Source of the DNA: Beverwykella pulmonaria
Taxonomy: Eukaryota > Ascomycota > Dothideomycetes > Pleosporales > Melanommataceae
Direction: 5' to 3'
Assembly (NCBI GenBank): GCA_001599595.1
Contig: BCHH01000009.1
Coordinates: forward strand, 2,171,224-2,235,223
Length of the DNA stretch: 64,000 bases
The number at the start of each line of letters is the position of its first letter. The first letter of the stretch is position 1. Below, one piece after another: positions 1-10,989 of this stretch. The notes under the pieces are model-generated. The model ran no database searches and was not told the DNA's origin. It saw only the letters and a list, made by a program, of their open reading frames with translations. The position numbers were made by a program, and so were the translations under genes.

Positions 1-1100
1 GCACTGTACTGCGACTCACAGTTCAACGAGGTCGGCAACTAGCCGACCCGATCTAACCTGAAATACTGAACCGAGTCCCAACCGGGCTCGGCCCGCGCAC
101 GAACCAGACCCCTGACGCACGAACCAGACTGAGTATTTATTGAACCTCGAAGGACCTCTGGTCGAGCTCCTTACGCAACGTCTTGTATGATAATTTATCG
201 CACCTGAGATTGTATCCGTAGTATCCGGTATTTAATTGAACCTTTATCCTCTGCTACCGATAGCCTCTCGTGACACTTCCCTAAGTTTTCTATAATAGTA
301 CTAGAAAGAGAGACATTGTTCTACTTATCTAGATTCTTGTAATAGAAGCTAGGACCCTTAAAGAAGTTTTAAAGATGTCTGCAGACTCTCTAAAAGTTAT
401 ATCTGCATTTCTAAGCTATGTTGGTGTTGTAGAAGTGGCTTGCAGCTATTCCCTTTAGCATAGTAGGAAATGCCTTAAGGTAAGCTTCTTAGGGTACGTC
501 TGCACGATTGCAGGTTTTATAGAAGATGGTTAGCTTCTAGTCTAGGCTGTCTCCCGTTCTACTATATTTGAACTTGTCTGTGTACATCTTTGATAGGTTT
601 GCGAGATTCCTGCTATAGCCCTGTACAGGTCCCTAATTTATAGGTAGTTGTACGTGAACTAGAGGTTCTTAGAGGTAATGCTAGGGGGAAGGTTGCTGTG
701 CGTTTTGAGATTGCTGTGGGACACGCTTAATAGTTGTACTAGAGATCCTTCTTAATAGTAGCTTGGACTTAAATTTAACACCCTGCTTAAGTGTGAGGTT
801 AATCTCTTTGTCTAACTACTTGTGTTGTTTATCCTTATAAGCAAGTTAGACTAGTGATGCTCTAATTGTGGTATTCTTATTGTTTAGAGGTACGTGTACG
901 CCTCTGCTTTGTAGATATAACTTTAACTCCTAGAGGTCGCGTTTTTTAATAAGAGCGAAGGCCTCTTCTGTAAACGTGTTGAAGTCCTCCTAATAGCATT
1001 CCTATAGATCTCTGTCTATAGCTGTCCTATATTGCAAGTACTTCTAGGTTATGTATCTATTTACCTGTTCCTTAGTTGTATTATTATTAATCTTGATGCT
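1..1100 (-). pseudogene. RIP-degraded LTR-retrotransposon gag-like relic
   Basis: Read on the minus strand, about 130-620 gives one coherent frame interrupted only by stops of the CAA/CAG/TGG-to-stop kind. Readable pieces include DKFKYSRTGDSLD, KLTIFYKTCNRADVP, AYLKAFPTMLKGIAASHFY and NFFKGPSFYYKNLDK. This matches the Gag-like protein of fungal LTR elements as I know it (a short clamp-like domain containing 'AFPTMLKG..L.HFY'). Farther upstream on the same strand (about 890-1030) the frame is still readable (EDFNTFTEEAFALIKKRDL). No LTR, protease or polymerase could be placed, and the element may continue past the left edge. The composition is strongly AT-rich, unlike the host genes after 30 kb. 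The relic is non-functional. The family call rests on remembered similarity only. Confidence 0.5.
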
Positions 1101-1538
1101 ATCTTTCTATTTTGTCTTTATCTCCTTGTATTTAGTTGTCATCTTCTTAGTTGTCATCTTTGCGAAGGGGTGGAGATTTGTAAGGGGTGGAGATTTGTGG
1201 AGGGGTGTTTTAAATCTTATTAGGTTTGGAGGGGAGGTTAAGGTGTAATTCTGCGCGGTTGCAGATGGTTAGAGGGGTGTTTCTTAAAGTTGTAGAAACC
1301 ATGGGGGTCCTCAAGACTATGTTAAGGGTGAATAGCGTGGGGTTTGATCTGTTTGGTGCGCAAAGACTTGAGTCCTAAACAAAAAGAAACTGATTAGTGT
1401 TAGTAACCCTGAGGTTATTCACGGTCACAGTAGAGGTAATTGGCTGGTTGAATGTATTACCACGTAGCAGTGGGCTCCAATACCGTAGTATTAGTGTCCT
1501 GCTTGTGTGGTGATGATATTCTTAAGGTTCTAAGATAC

Positions 1539-1682
1539 GAGGATCCTTGAGGATCCTTGACTCAGAAAGCTGATCACGTGACTGCCGAGGATCCTTGAGG
1601 ATCCTTGACTCAGAAAGCTGATCACGTGACTGCCGAGGATCCTTGAGGATCCTTGACTCAGAAAGCTGATCATGTGACTGCC
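1539..1682. repeat. 48-bp tandem repeat, three units
   Basis: Three head-to-tail 48-bp copies (1539-1586, 1587-1634, 1635-1682) are almost identical; the last differs by CACGTG to CATGTG. Each unit contains a doubled GGATCCTTGA and a TGATCACGTGACTG segment. Two further degenerate CACGTGAT/CATGTGAT segments follow at about 1695-1730. The repeat carries no coding frame. Similar CACGTGA motifs occur in other repeats of this window. Confidence 0.9.
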
Positions 1683-1744
1683 GCCAGAGCGGGGAAATCA
1701 CGTGATATCAACGCTGAGAAATCATGTGATACCAACAGTAAGGA

Positions 1745-2685
1745 ATTGTAAATAAGGTTCCTGTCCTTTGTTGTAGTTGTCTATATGCATGTCTATAAGT
1801 AGTTGTTCTGCGTTGTTAATTTTGTGTTTAACAAAGCTATCTACACCTTTGTAGCTAGTTAGGAAGCATTAATATCCTTTAAGATTAAGTAAATAGCTGT
1901 TGTAGTTCTTAGCGCTGTTAAGAAATTAAGTGTATACCTTTAATTGTTCTTCCTAGGTATGCTTAGTTGACTAGCAGCCTTTAGCACTACATATATAACA
2001 CTTCTTAGTTTAATTGCCTTAGCCTAAGTGTAAGACACTTTAGGATCTATTTCTGCTCTAAAATCTATTTCTGCTCTAAAATCTATCTCTACTCTAAAAT
2101 CTACCTTAACTATGTCTATAACTATATGCTCTATTATTAGCGTATCTCCTGTTAGTTAGGTATTAGCTTAGGTTGTTGTTAATAAGGTAGTTAGTAGGGT
2201 TATTGTTAAATTAGTTTTAAGTAGTGTTTTGGGCGAGGTAAGCGTTAAATTGTTGTACCTCCTTTAAACGCATAGTAGTGCCTATTAAGTTCCTTAGTTA
2301 GGCGCAAACAGCCTCATACATTTTAGCAGGTTAATATAGGGCAAGACTGCATTCTAGGACAGATTGGCAAGCGCTTAGTAATTAGTCTTAGATACTATAG
2401 TTAGTTTAGTATAGCTCTAACAGACTAGATTAGACTTTCTAAAGCGTGTTAAATAGTATCTAAAGGCATTTGCTGCGTGGTTTGTTAGGGTTCTTAGTAA
2501 TAATATTAGGTAGTATGGTTTAACGCTATAATTGCAAGTATTCCTAGCTTATCTCTTTATTCTTAAAGAAGGACCTTGTTTGTGCTTCTATCTTAGTAAA
2601 TGTGAGTCCTTTGTTAGCCAAGTGTTTATAATAGAAATTGCTTGCACAACATCGGGAATTCGGTTAAATTTTCCGAACTATGTAC
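1745..2685. other. AT-rich RIP relic without a recognisable gene
   Basis: This stretch has the composition of the flanking relics. On the minus strand about 2044-2105 is a short 18-bp tandem repeat that would encode a repeated DFRAEI hexapeptide. About 2225-2340 reads as a broken frame (AKMYEAVCA, MRLKEVQQFNAYLAQ). The sequence near 2532-2560 resembles that near 1032-1060, so part of the gag-like relic may be present twice. I see no intact gene. Confidence 0.4.
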
Positions 2686-2712
2686 TAACCATGGTTAACC
2701 ACAGGTTACCAG
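2686..2712. repeat. Left copy of a ~25-bp palindrome-containing motif
   Basis: The sequence around CCATGGTTAACCACAG followed by (G)TTACCAG is repeated in the same orientation at 19194-19220, 16.5 kb away, where it reads CCATGGTTAACCACAGTAACCAG. Its core TTAACCATGGTTAA is palindromic at the right copy. On its inner side the left copy is followed by a (GACAAACCA/TACAAACCA)n stretch at 2711-2745. It may mark an element end; see findings. Confidence 0.45.
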
Positions 2713-3054
2713 ACAAACCAGACAAACCATACAAACCATACAAATTCTAAAAAGTTTAATATTTAATATAATACCTTTTTGTTATAAACATGTCTCAAAT
2801 CATTTAGCCTTGGACGCTGGTCTTGGGGTCCATTGGCTCAGAAGGCAATACTAGAGAAGAGTACGACCTTAGAGAAGTATTACTCCAGCATACTTGTGCC
2901 TGGAGGTGACCACCTTATCACTTAAGCCTTACTTAAGCCTCCTAGGTTTTACTGTGCTATCACCCTGCCTTACCACCTAATGTCATCTTTCAGCTCCCCT
3001 TCTCATCCTCTCCCATCCAGGGTACTGCCACCCTTAAGAGTGGGTTGCTTGAGG

Positions 3055-3385
3055 GTCTCTGTTGGGCATCTTCTATGTATTTAAGTTTCCCCAGCAAGTT
3101 GATTGGGGTTTATTACTACTAAGCATCCTTAATGCAGGTGAGTTTCTTTTACGTGTTTGTTAAGGATCTCTGACAGGCACCCTCTACGCATTTAAGTTTC
3201 CTTGGTAGGTGGACTAGGATTTATTAACAAGCATCCTTTATGCATTTGAGTTTCTTTAGTAGGTTGATTAGGGTTTGTTAACAAGCATCCTTTATGTAGA
3301 CAAGTTTCTTTGGTAGGTTAGTTGAGGGTTTCTTATAGCTATTCTCCACGCATATGAGTTTCCGTGTTGCATTACTTAAGGATCT
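3055..3385 (+). repeat. Minisatellite array A (~57-bp degenerate units)
   Basis: About five units share the pattern AAGCATCCTT...ATGCATTTGAGTTTCTTTGGTAGG with a period near 57 bp. The same words (AAGCATCYTT, AAGTTTCCTT) recur in the arrays at 7840, 10435, 14655 and 18599, so all five arrays look like one family. This array is in the same orientation as those at 7840 and 10435. Confidence 0.7.
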
Positions 3386-3479
3386 TTGAAAAACAAGCAT
3401 AATGACATAAAAGAAATGTTGAATTGTCTACCTTAATCTGCTAGCAAAACTGTGCTGCAATAGTATTTATCCCTTCTTT

Positions 3480-6400
3480 GGTGCAACATCTTCAATCTTA
3501 CTTATATGCTTTAACTGCGCCTTAGCCTAGCTCTAAAGTATCTGCCTCTGCCTCCTACATAATCCTATTAATTAGCTCTGCAAACTTGCCCCTCTCTATT
3601 AATGCGTCCTCAACCTCTACACCCTTTATGTGTAATAAGTATATGTGGACCTTTTTCTTTTGCCTAATTCTGTTCTGGCGGAACCTCTGTTGTTTGCTTA
3701 GTTGCTAGTTAATTAATAGCTCTATCTTAACTATCTAAGCAGAGCGCTGGAGGTTCAGACCTATCCCTATTGTCTTTAATGTAGCCACAAACATAGAAGG
3801 GAAGCAGCCTTAGTGAACAAGCACTAACTCACCCTTGCCTGTGGTCTGCTTTTCAGCTTCAACAAACTTAGCAATATTTTTGCGTTGTACTTTTGTTAAC
3901 AGCTATAACCTATGCTAATACCACTCCTCATTTTTAAATTCCCTCCTTAGCTATTGTTCTAGGATCATCACCATGAACCCAAACTCTGACACAATAACCA
4001 GCTTTAATGTTAACTTACCTGCCTTTTCTTCTCTTTTCCAGTCCTCTACTAGGTTCTTAATTATCTTTCTTAGCGCATTAAGTTTTGGGGCGTCCTTAAT
4101 AATGCTCTTATAGTGTTTATTAATAAAGTCTGTGACAAACTGTCTATCTCCATCCTAATCCTTATTATAGAGCATTAATTTACTATTGGCTTTAGTCTGT
4201 TTTTATGGTCACAAGTCTTTAAACCACCTTATTTCGCAGCACTTGTCCTGCGTTACATTGTGCCCCTTCTGCGTAAACTTATTCTAGATATCTGCTAGTC
4301 CTAGAAACGTTGGAAGAATTCTTGCAATGTAGCTGCCTAAGATAATGTTCCGCGCGGTGTTCTAAGCATCCTTGTCCACCTGCTTATTCCTCTAAATAGC
4401 GTTGTTAATTGCCCTTGCTAAGTCCTTTGCCTTTATTTTTAGGGTTGCTAGTCTTTTATTGCAAGCCCTTAATTGCTTTTTAAGTGGAATTACCTCTACT
4501 AGTATTAACTCCATGCTAGGCAGCTTGACAATTGGATCTCTGTTACCTATCCTAGTGTTGTCTATGCAGCAGATACATACTCTTAAGAAGTAAAGGCTCT
4601 ATTCTGTTGCTAAGAACCTAAGCAAATCTTAATTAAAGCTAATGCCTTTCTTCTTTAAGTTCTTAAGCTCCCTAAACTATGTTGAAAAATTCTGCAGGCT
4701 GTGCATGTCTATTGCGTTCTTCTTGTCTAGTATGTTATTAACAGGAAGGAAATCAACAGACTCTCCATCTTTAATCATCCCCTCTACAGTCTATCTAAGC
4801 TAGCGCTAGAGCTTAGAAAGCGCAAACTACTAGGGAGTGAGCTCCTTTAGGTTAATTCTAATAGGAGTCCTAGAGAGCATAATTAGGAGGGGAGGCACGC
4901 CCTTAGTATATATTAGGGCTTTACCTACTGTGTGTGGGTTGTCCCAAGGTAGCAATGTCTAGATTATGTGTTGGAATGTGCGCGTATTGCCTGTTTTCTT
5001 AAGATAGGCTTTGTCAATAAGTATTCCAGCAAACCTCATTGCACTAAAGCTAGCAACCTAGGATAGGCCTTGTACCTACTTAGCTAGATTACCCTTTAGT
5101 CTTACTACAGAGAAAACTAGAAATTTAGTAGTTGTTGTCCCTAAGAATGTATTGTTAATCTTCTTTGCGTAATTTTGCACGCATCCCTGCGTGCTAAGGA
5201 TTATTGTGCAGTGCTTTAGTGTAGTAGTAAGCTATTCTCTAGTCTCTAGAATACATGCTAGGTCGCGGGGATTAATCTCTATACTGTTTGTGCCACTATA
5301 CCTAAGTGTCTACACCTCCCTATTTGCCACATGCTAGAGGCTGTTATTATGCTTAATTACAATTTGCAGGCGTTGCGCTAGGAATGTATTGAGGATGTTG
5401 TTAACCTATTGTGGTATAACTAATGTAACTTCACAGATAACTATCTATAGACCTTCTCTTGCAACCTATTTTAACGCAAGTGAATCATGCTTACATGCGT
5501 AGTGGAAAGGGGTGTGCTAATTTGTAGATAGGCATTTTAGTCTAGGTTAGGCCTTAACAAGATGCTCTGGCCTGTTAAAATCTTAATTATTGTGCCTTTT
5601 TGCTTTTGCATATGTGGCCATCTCTTCTCACTGTTTAAGCACAACGCCATTAAACTATGCAATTATTACTAACTTGACTAATTTCCCTAGCCCTTAAAGA
5701 TTAGCAAGCCAGCCACTGCATGTTGTCTGTGTCTGCTTACAGGCCTACAATAGCAGGACAAGTTAGTGCAGAAACAATTTGCGCTTAAAGCCTTAGACAG
5801 GGATTAGGTTGTTTGTGAATTAGTTGCCCTTTAGCAGGGGAATAAAAAATTTGTTAAAAATTGAGACAAAGACATTATTGTTCCACCTGTGTTCAAGCGC
5901 CTTGTTTGCGTATGCACTATCCAACATGGCCTTAATGTTATTGTACTCCTCCTCCTCCTCCTCCTCCTCCTCCTCCTCCTCCTCCTCTTCCTCTTCCGCT
6001 TCTTCTCCATCCGCTTTTGCAGCGTTGGGCGATCTGGTCTCCTTATCTAGCAGAGTTTCTTTGGGTTTATTGGGCTTGTGTGGCGTGGAGACATCTACCT
6101 TATCTTGCACCTGCTCGTTCTTGGCTACAAACTCTGCAACGTTCCTAGTAGGATTTATAACTGCAGTGGCATTATCTTAATCTTCTTCTTCTTCCTTATT
6201 GTTTGCCTTTTCTGTCTTCTTTATCCTCTTCCTCTTCTTCTTCTTCTCCCCCAACACTAGAACCCTGCTGTTGTTATTATCTAAGCCCTGCTTTCCCTTT
6301 GCTTGTGCGCGCAAATACAGATTTATAGACCCTAATTCTATCACCCTATTCACAGCGGCGCGCAGAATACAACTTTGTGGCGTAATAGCACAACTGTTTA

Positions 6401-7640
6401 ACAGATTAAGCGCAGCATCACTGGACTTGGTGTGTTCAAACACTACAAGATTAGCATAGTTGGGATTGATGGAGACACTATCCTATGATATTAGCTAGCG
6501 CCAGAGCAGCTCGTCAGTCAGCTCCTTGATGTCCCTCGCACCTGTCTTGCGTAGTATCTAATGTATTGGGGGTGCGACAATATCCGCCGCCACCTTATTG
6601 TCTCTGTCCTCATTGTCCACTTTGCCGCTTTTATCTACCTTGTGACGAGTATTCGCACTTTAGATGACAATGCACACATCCTGGATACTAGACTGTTACA
6701 GCTGCTAACTAAACAGCTTTAGTGACTCTGCAATGTTGTTTATAGCTAGCATAAGTGTTGCTGCTAGACTAGATTGTTTGTCTATTGGTCTAAATTGGGG
6801 TGGAGGCAAGTTTCTGTTAAAGGGGTCAAGTCCTGGACTAGCGCTTGATTGGGTGGCTGTAGGTGTATTAAGCATAGTTGAAGAGGTCAACGTGGACAGG
6901 TCTTTAATAGTGTTATTACTATGTGTAGTAGGCTGTTTGCTGGCTCTAACAGTCACGTCGCGGGTATATCTATCCTCAACACTTAGGGGCACGGCTGTTT
7001 AAGATGGAGTGGGTGACGTTCAAACGGGTAGCGGATGCGCATTATTAACGCTAGTTTGCATCTACAAAACAGTTAGTGTTGGTTATATGTTAGTGACATC
7101 TTTCCTACTCTAGAGTTTGACAAGCCTAGTGTCTCTAGTTGCTCTGTCTTAACTTTTGCATCTCTTGCTTTCTTGCTTACTTTGCCGCTGTACACCTTTA
7201 GGAAATTAGTTCCTAGACTGGCGTTGCTTTTTGGAAAGGTAAGAGCATCTGTCAGCAGCTGTACAACGTGTTGCTATTGCCCAAGCACTTCTCACATTGC
7301 TGCGCGTTTGTTGTCCTGGTTGTGCTTGACTTGGTCCGCCTCATCTTTGTGCGTAGCTTTTCACATGTTGTACTGGGTAGACGTCTGCTCTATGAACCTT
7401 TTGCATGTCACTTTATCAACTTTAAGCATATTAGTGAGCAAAGCCTTGCCCTTCAAGTTCTTGTCTTCTGCAGGTTTGGTGTAGAGTTGTGCGACTTCCT
7501 CTTTAGATTAGTGGCCTTTGAAGATGTCACAAATGAGGCTCCCATATAGCTTAATTTGCTTCTTGTTGGAGAGCTGGGCCACTTGCGCCTTAGTAAAGTT
7601 GGCACCCTTAAATGGTGGTAGACTTATTGTCAATATGGCG
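3480..7640 (-). pseudogene. SNF2-family helicase relic (transposon-associated), RIP-inactivated
   Basis: The minus strand carries the SNF2/Rad5-like helicase motifs in order: motif I region (GLGKLVKLVIIA, about 5675-5715), motif II decayed to DKAY (about 5002-5022), motif III LSRTPI (about 4860-4877), and PIVKLPSMELILVEV (about 4490-4540). The C-terminal lobe follows with KLNALRKIIKNLVEDW (about 4050-4090), motif V GIGLNLQ (about 3745-3772) and motif VI QNRIRQKKKVHIY (about 3651-3690). The N-terminal third (about 5820-7640) is readable but unassigned and holds a long Glu tract. Stops are mostly TAG/TAA at former Gln/Trp codons. The size, roughly 1350 codons, is large for a SNF2 core alone. 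No host orthologue is suggested; it lies among transposase relics and was probably cargo of, or a gene in, a repeated element. Confidence 0.7.
5946..5995. repeat. (CTC)n microsatellite inside the helicase relic
   Basis: An uninterrupted CTC run passes into CTTCCTCTTCC. On the minus strand it encodes the acidic Glu tract of the helicase relic's N-terminal region. The Ser-rich plus-strand reading is a shadow. Confidence 0.9.
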
Positions 7641-7839
7641 TGCGTAGCTCCTACACTTTAGAGCGAGGTTATAGTCACACAGGGAGTGATGAGGATGGCC
7701 GTAGTAACAGTAATTTTAGTGCGTAGAAGAATATTAATTAAACTTGCCGCAGCGCTATGGTGTAATCGCAAGCGTCCAGCACGCTAAAGCGTAATATCGT
7801 CTTTTACTCACCTAACGTTTGATAATTACCTGCAGTAGG

Positions 7840-8322
7840 GATCCTTTACCTTGCTTAAATTTCCTTAGATTCTGTGCTATAAATGTTTAGTAGGGATATA
7901 GGACATAGTCAGGTTTGCTCTAATACTGTCGCGAGTATCTTTAGTAGGGTTCCTTCACGTTACCCAGTTTCTTTAGGTTCTGGGCTAGGATCTTTGATTG
8001 CATTCTTAGCATTTGCAAGTTTCCTTAGGTTCTACAGCGAGCACCTTTGATGGGCATCCTTGACGTATTCTACAGCAAGCATCTTTAATAAGCATCCTTA
8101 ACATTTGCGAGTTTCCTTGGATTCTACAGTGAGCATCTTTGATAGGAATCCTTGACATTTGCAAGTTTCCTTAGGTTCTACAGCAAGCATCTTTAATAGG
8201 CATCCTTGACATTTGCAAGTTTCCTTGGATTCTACGGCGAGCATCTTTGATAGGAATCCTTGACATTTGCAAGTTTCCTCAGGTTCTATGGCAAGCATTT
8301 TTAATAGGCATCCTTGACATTT
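7840..8322 (+). repeat. Minisatellite array B, left half (54-bp units)
   Basis: Units of 54 bp contain GTTTCCTTRGRTTCTACRGC, AAGCATCTTT and RGGCATCCTTGACA. The last four or five units before 8322 are the best preserved. Because 54 is a multiple of three, the array gives an 18-residue repeated minus-strand frame, which is probably not a gene. The array is interrupted at 8322 by an LTR element and resumes at 10435. Confidence 0.85.
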
Positions 8323-10434
8323 TGCGACAACTTAGTCACATAACCTCGCTTATTCTGTGTATATAATCACGCTGCTAAGTTTAATAATACAAACCTAGCC
8401 TAGGACACCAGCCCCTAAGCACGCAAGGGCCCTACCCACAACAACGCCGTTAATTATACTGCAAAATCAGCAAAACCAGCGACCTCTAGTACACAACCTT
8501 CCTATAGCACAGACACCAGCCCTAGCACGTGCTCGCAAAACATCACCACCTCACTCTCACCAACCTTTGTGACGTCACAACGTCGTGATTCTGCCAGCCC
8601 ACGTGATCAAAATTTTACTGCTAGGAACAGATTCACCCCTCCACCTTCTTATCCGCGACAACACAAAACTCACCCACCACCTCCACTAAATCACTAAATC
8701 CTTCTAGCAACAGGTTTGATCAACCGCCCCAAAATCCACCAGCAGCAACAACAACCCCAGCGCTAGAACAACAGTACTGTGGAACTGCGTCGCTGTAAGT
8801 GAAGGCCATAGGGGCCCTAAGTTAATAGGATCTACGCCCCTAGTAACTTGCTCTAGTGCAGTATAGGGCCTAGCTTCAGCGAAGGTGCCTTTGCGTAGTT
8901 GAAAACCTAAAACCTCGCAGTCTAAGTCAACAAGCTAACGCCGCGTACTACTGAACTAGCTTCTAGCAAGATGGCGCCACAACTCCCCACCTTACTTGAA
9001 GAAAAGGCTTGGCTAGACACTACAATCCGCAACTGCAAGTACAATGTAACACTTCCTAAGGAACTGCAGTACTTCTCAGACAAAGACTACCAGGAGGCAT
9101 CACGTTTATACACCATCAATTACAACTAGTGCTCCAGGCCAAGCTGCGCATCCTCCTGACTACTTTCACCAACATCCCTGTTCCCAGATATAATAGCAAG
9201 AAACTAGAGGCAGTCAACCTAGCCTTCCAGACTCACATGGTGGTTAACAGCCAACAAGTGTTAACCAACTTTATCTTCTGCAACACAGGTCGTCACAACG
9301 TTATCATGGGCCGCAAATGGTATAAAGAAAACAGGGTCCTCATTGACTGTGCCCGCCGACAACTAATCTGGCCTAAGGATTGAGGATAACAAGACGTCAA
9401 GGGGAACATACCCAGAGACCCACTGCGCACCAATAAGACGCGGACGCTCAGGATAGACGCATGGACTGCGAGCTGCCCCGCCGCACACACCAACAAGACG
9501 CGGACGCTCAGCATAGGCGCATGGACCGCGAGCTGCAACAGAAGTTTAAGGCAGGAAGGCAGCAGATTGTAGCGCTATCGTCAGTCTGCTGCATTACAAC
9601 TGCAACTTCTCATCAGCATCAAAAGTAGACCCAGAGACAGACCTAGAGGACTATAATGATGATTTCAAGGACAATAACAAGCTATCTACACCCCACACCC
9701 CTCCGCCTACAGCACAACGCGCCCTATAGAGCGAGGACAATTGCACAGACCTCTCAAAGATGGAACTGCAGTTGCGTCCTAAAGCCTCACCGCTCTTTGC
9801 GTCAAGGAGGCCGCAAAGACAACAAAAATAGGACAATCTCCGTACATAGAAGCAGAAGGATGTTGGGGCGCGATGCAGGATCCTCGTGGAACTAGACCAG
9901 GGGATAGGGGAAATGGAAGCCTGCGCAATCACAATCTCAGCAACCTCCACCGCAATAGCACGTCTTACTTGTTAAGGAGTTTCACCCAGTTAACTCCTAT
10001 TATCCCAAATAATGCGCCACCACCCCCTATCCTCTAGACCATAATTAACCACAGGGAGACCCAATAGAAGACGCGCAAGGAAAGGACTAGTTTGCCTCCT
10101 ACAAGATTGTCAACTAGGTGATAGAATTTAATTACACGCACGAGTCATTGAGTTGATCACAGAAACACGCGCTAACAGACAACAACAGTAGAATTGCCAT
10201 CAATAAAACAAGCCTGCTACTACAGCATAAGAGACTTGTAGCCCCTGCAGTCTGCTTTACCTGTACCTAGTTAATTAAAGCTGCTAACAACCCCTTGCCA
10301 GAGCAAGAGGACGTCCTAGAAGAACCTACAGTTGTAAATGGTAAAAACAAGTACACAGTGCTTATTCTGTATATATAACCACGCTGCTAAGTTGCCTCAT
10401 CTCAGCACCTCTGCTCAAGTAGCTGCCCGTCACA
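8323..10434 (+). mobile_element. Degraded LTR retroelement inserted in minisatellite B
   Basis: The element begins TGCGACAAC and ends GCCCGTCACA, matching the ends (TGTGACAAC, GCCCGTCACA) of the solo LTR at 42806-42960. It is flanked on both sides by CATTT (8318-8322 and 10435-10439), a perfect 5-bp target-site duplication inside the 54-bp array. The left LTR keeps its 5' part (GCTTATTCTGTGTATATAA, about 8348-8380) and the right LTR its 3' part (about 10370-10434), so each copy looks truncated or diverged internally. The interior (2.1 kb in all) carries a gag/protease relic but no recognisable reverse transcriptase. It is probably a non-autonomous or deleted copy. Confidence 0.75.
8971..9382 (+). 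pseudogene. Retropepsin-like gag/protease relic
   Basis: An ATG at 8971 opens MAPQLPTLLEEKAWLDTTI and runs to a stop at 9127. A second frame (9129-9382) continues with PVPRYNSKKLEAVN, VVNSQQVLTNFIFCN and the strong HNVIMGRKWYKENRVLIDC block ending RRQLIWP. That block is characteristic of the protease-like segment of fungal Gypsy-type polyproteins ('VILGRKW......D....LIWP'). The two parts are in different frames, so there is at least one indel. Downstream to about 10340 the sequence is low-information. It is not functional. Confidence 0.5.
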
Positions 10435-10855
10435 CATTTGTAGGTTTCCTTGGGTTCTACAGCAAGCATATTTGATGGGCATCCTTGATGTTTGTGAGCT
10501 TCCTCAGGTTCCACAGCGCGCATCTTTGACAGTGATCCTTGCTATTTGTGGGTTTCCTTGGGTTCTACAGCAAGAATCTTTGATAGGTATCTTTAACGTT
10601 TACAAGTTTCCTTAGGTTCTACAGCAAGCATATTTAACAGTGATCCTTGACATTTATGGGTTTCCTTAGGTTCTACAGCGCACATCTTTGATGGTTATCC
10701 TTTACATTTGTGAGTTTCCTTAGTTCTATGGCAAGCATCTAAGGTTTCTATAATAATCCTTGACATTTGTAGGTTTCCCCTGTTTCTACAGCAAGTATCT
10801 TTAGTAGGAATCCTTAACAGTTGTGAACTTCCTCTAATCCTGCTGCGTGCATATT
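10435..10855 (+). repeat. Minisatellite array B, right half
   Basis: This is the continuation of the 54-bp array interrupted at 8322, with the same unit words (GTTTCCTTGGGTTCTACAGCAAGCAT and the like). About eight degenerate units can be followed. Confidence 0.8.
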
Positions 10856-10989
10856 TAGTTGAAATTACACACTCCTTGGCTCACTTACTATATTATACGC
10901 TTTGATCATTTTGTACAGTAGAGTGTTATTACCTAGTTATAAACCTTTTCTACAGAGTTGTCTAAGGATCCTTCACATTATTAGGCTGG

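Noticed and set aside
5824..6180. 118-codon + frame with a poly-Ser run
   Set aside because: It is the shadow of the (CTC)n microsatellite; the minus strand frame belongs to the helicase relic.
8098..8298. 66-codon minus frame with an 18-residue repeat
   Set aside because: It exists only because the 54-bp minisatellite unit is divisible by three; it lies in an array that also runs through non-coding units.
7840..10855. Possible CRISPR-like array
   Set aside because: Units are contiguous 54-bp tandem copies without unique spacers, in a eukaryotic genome.
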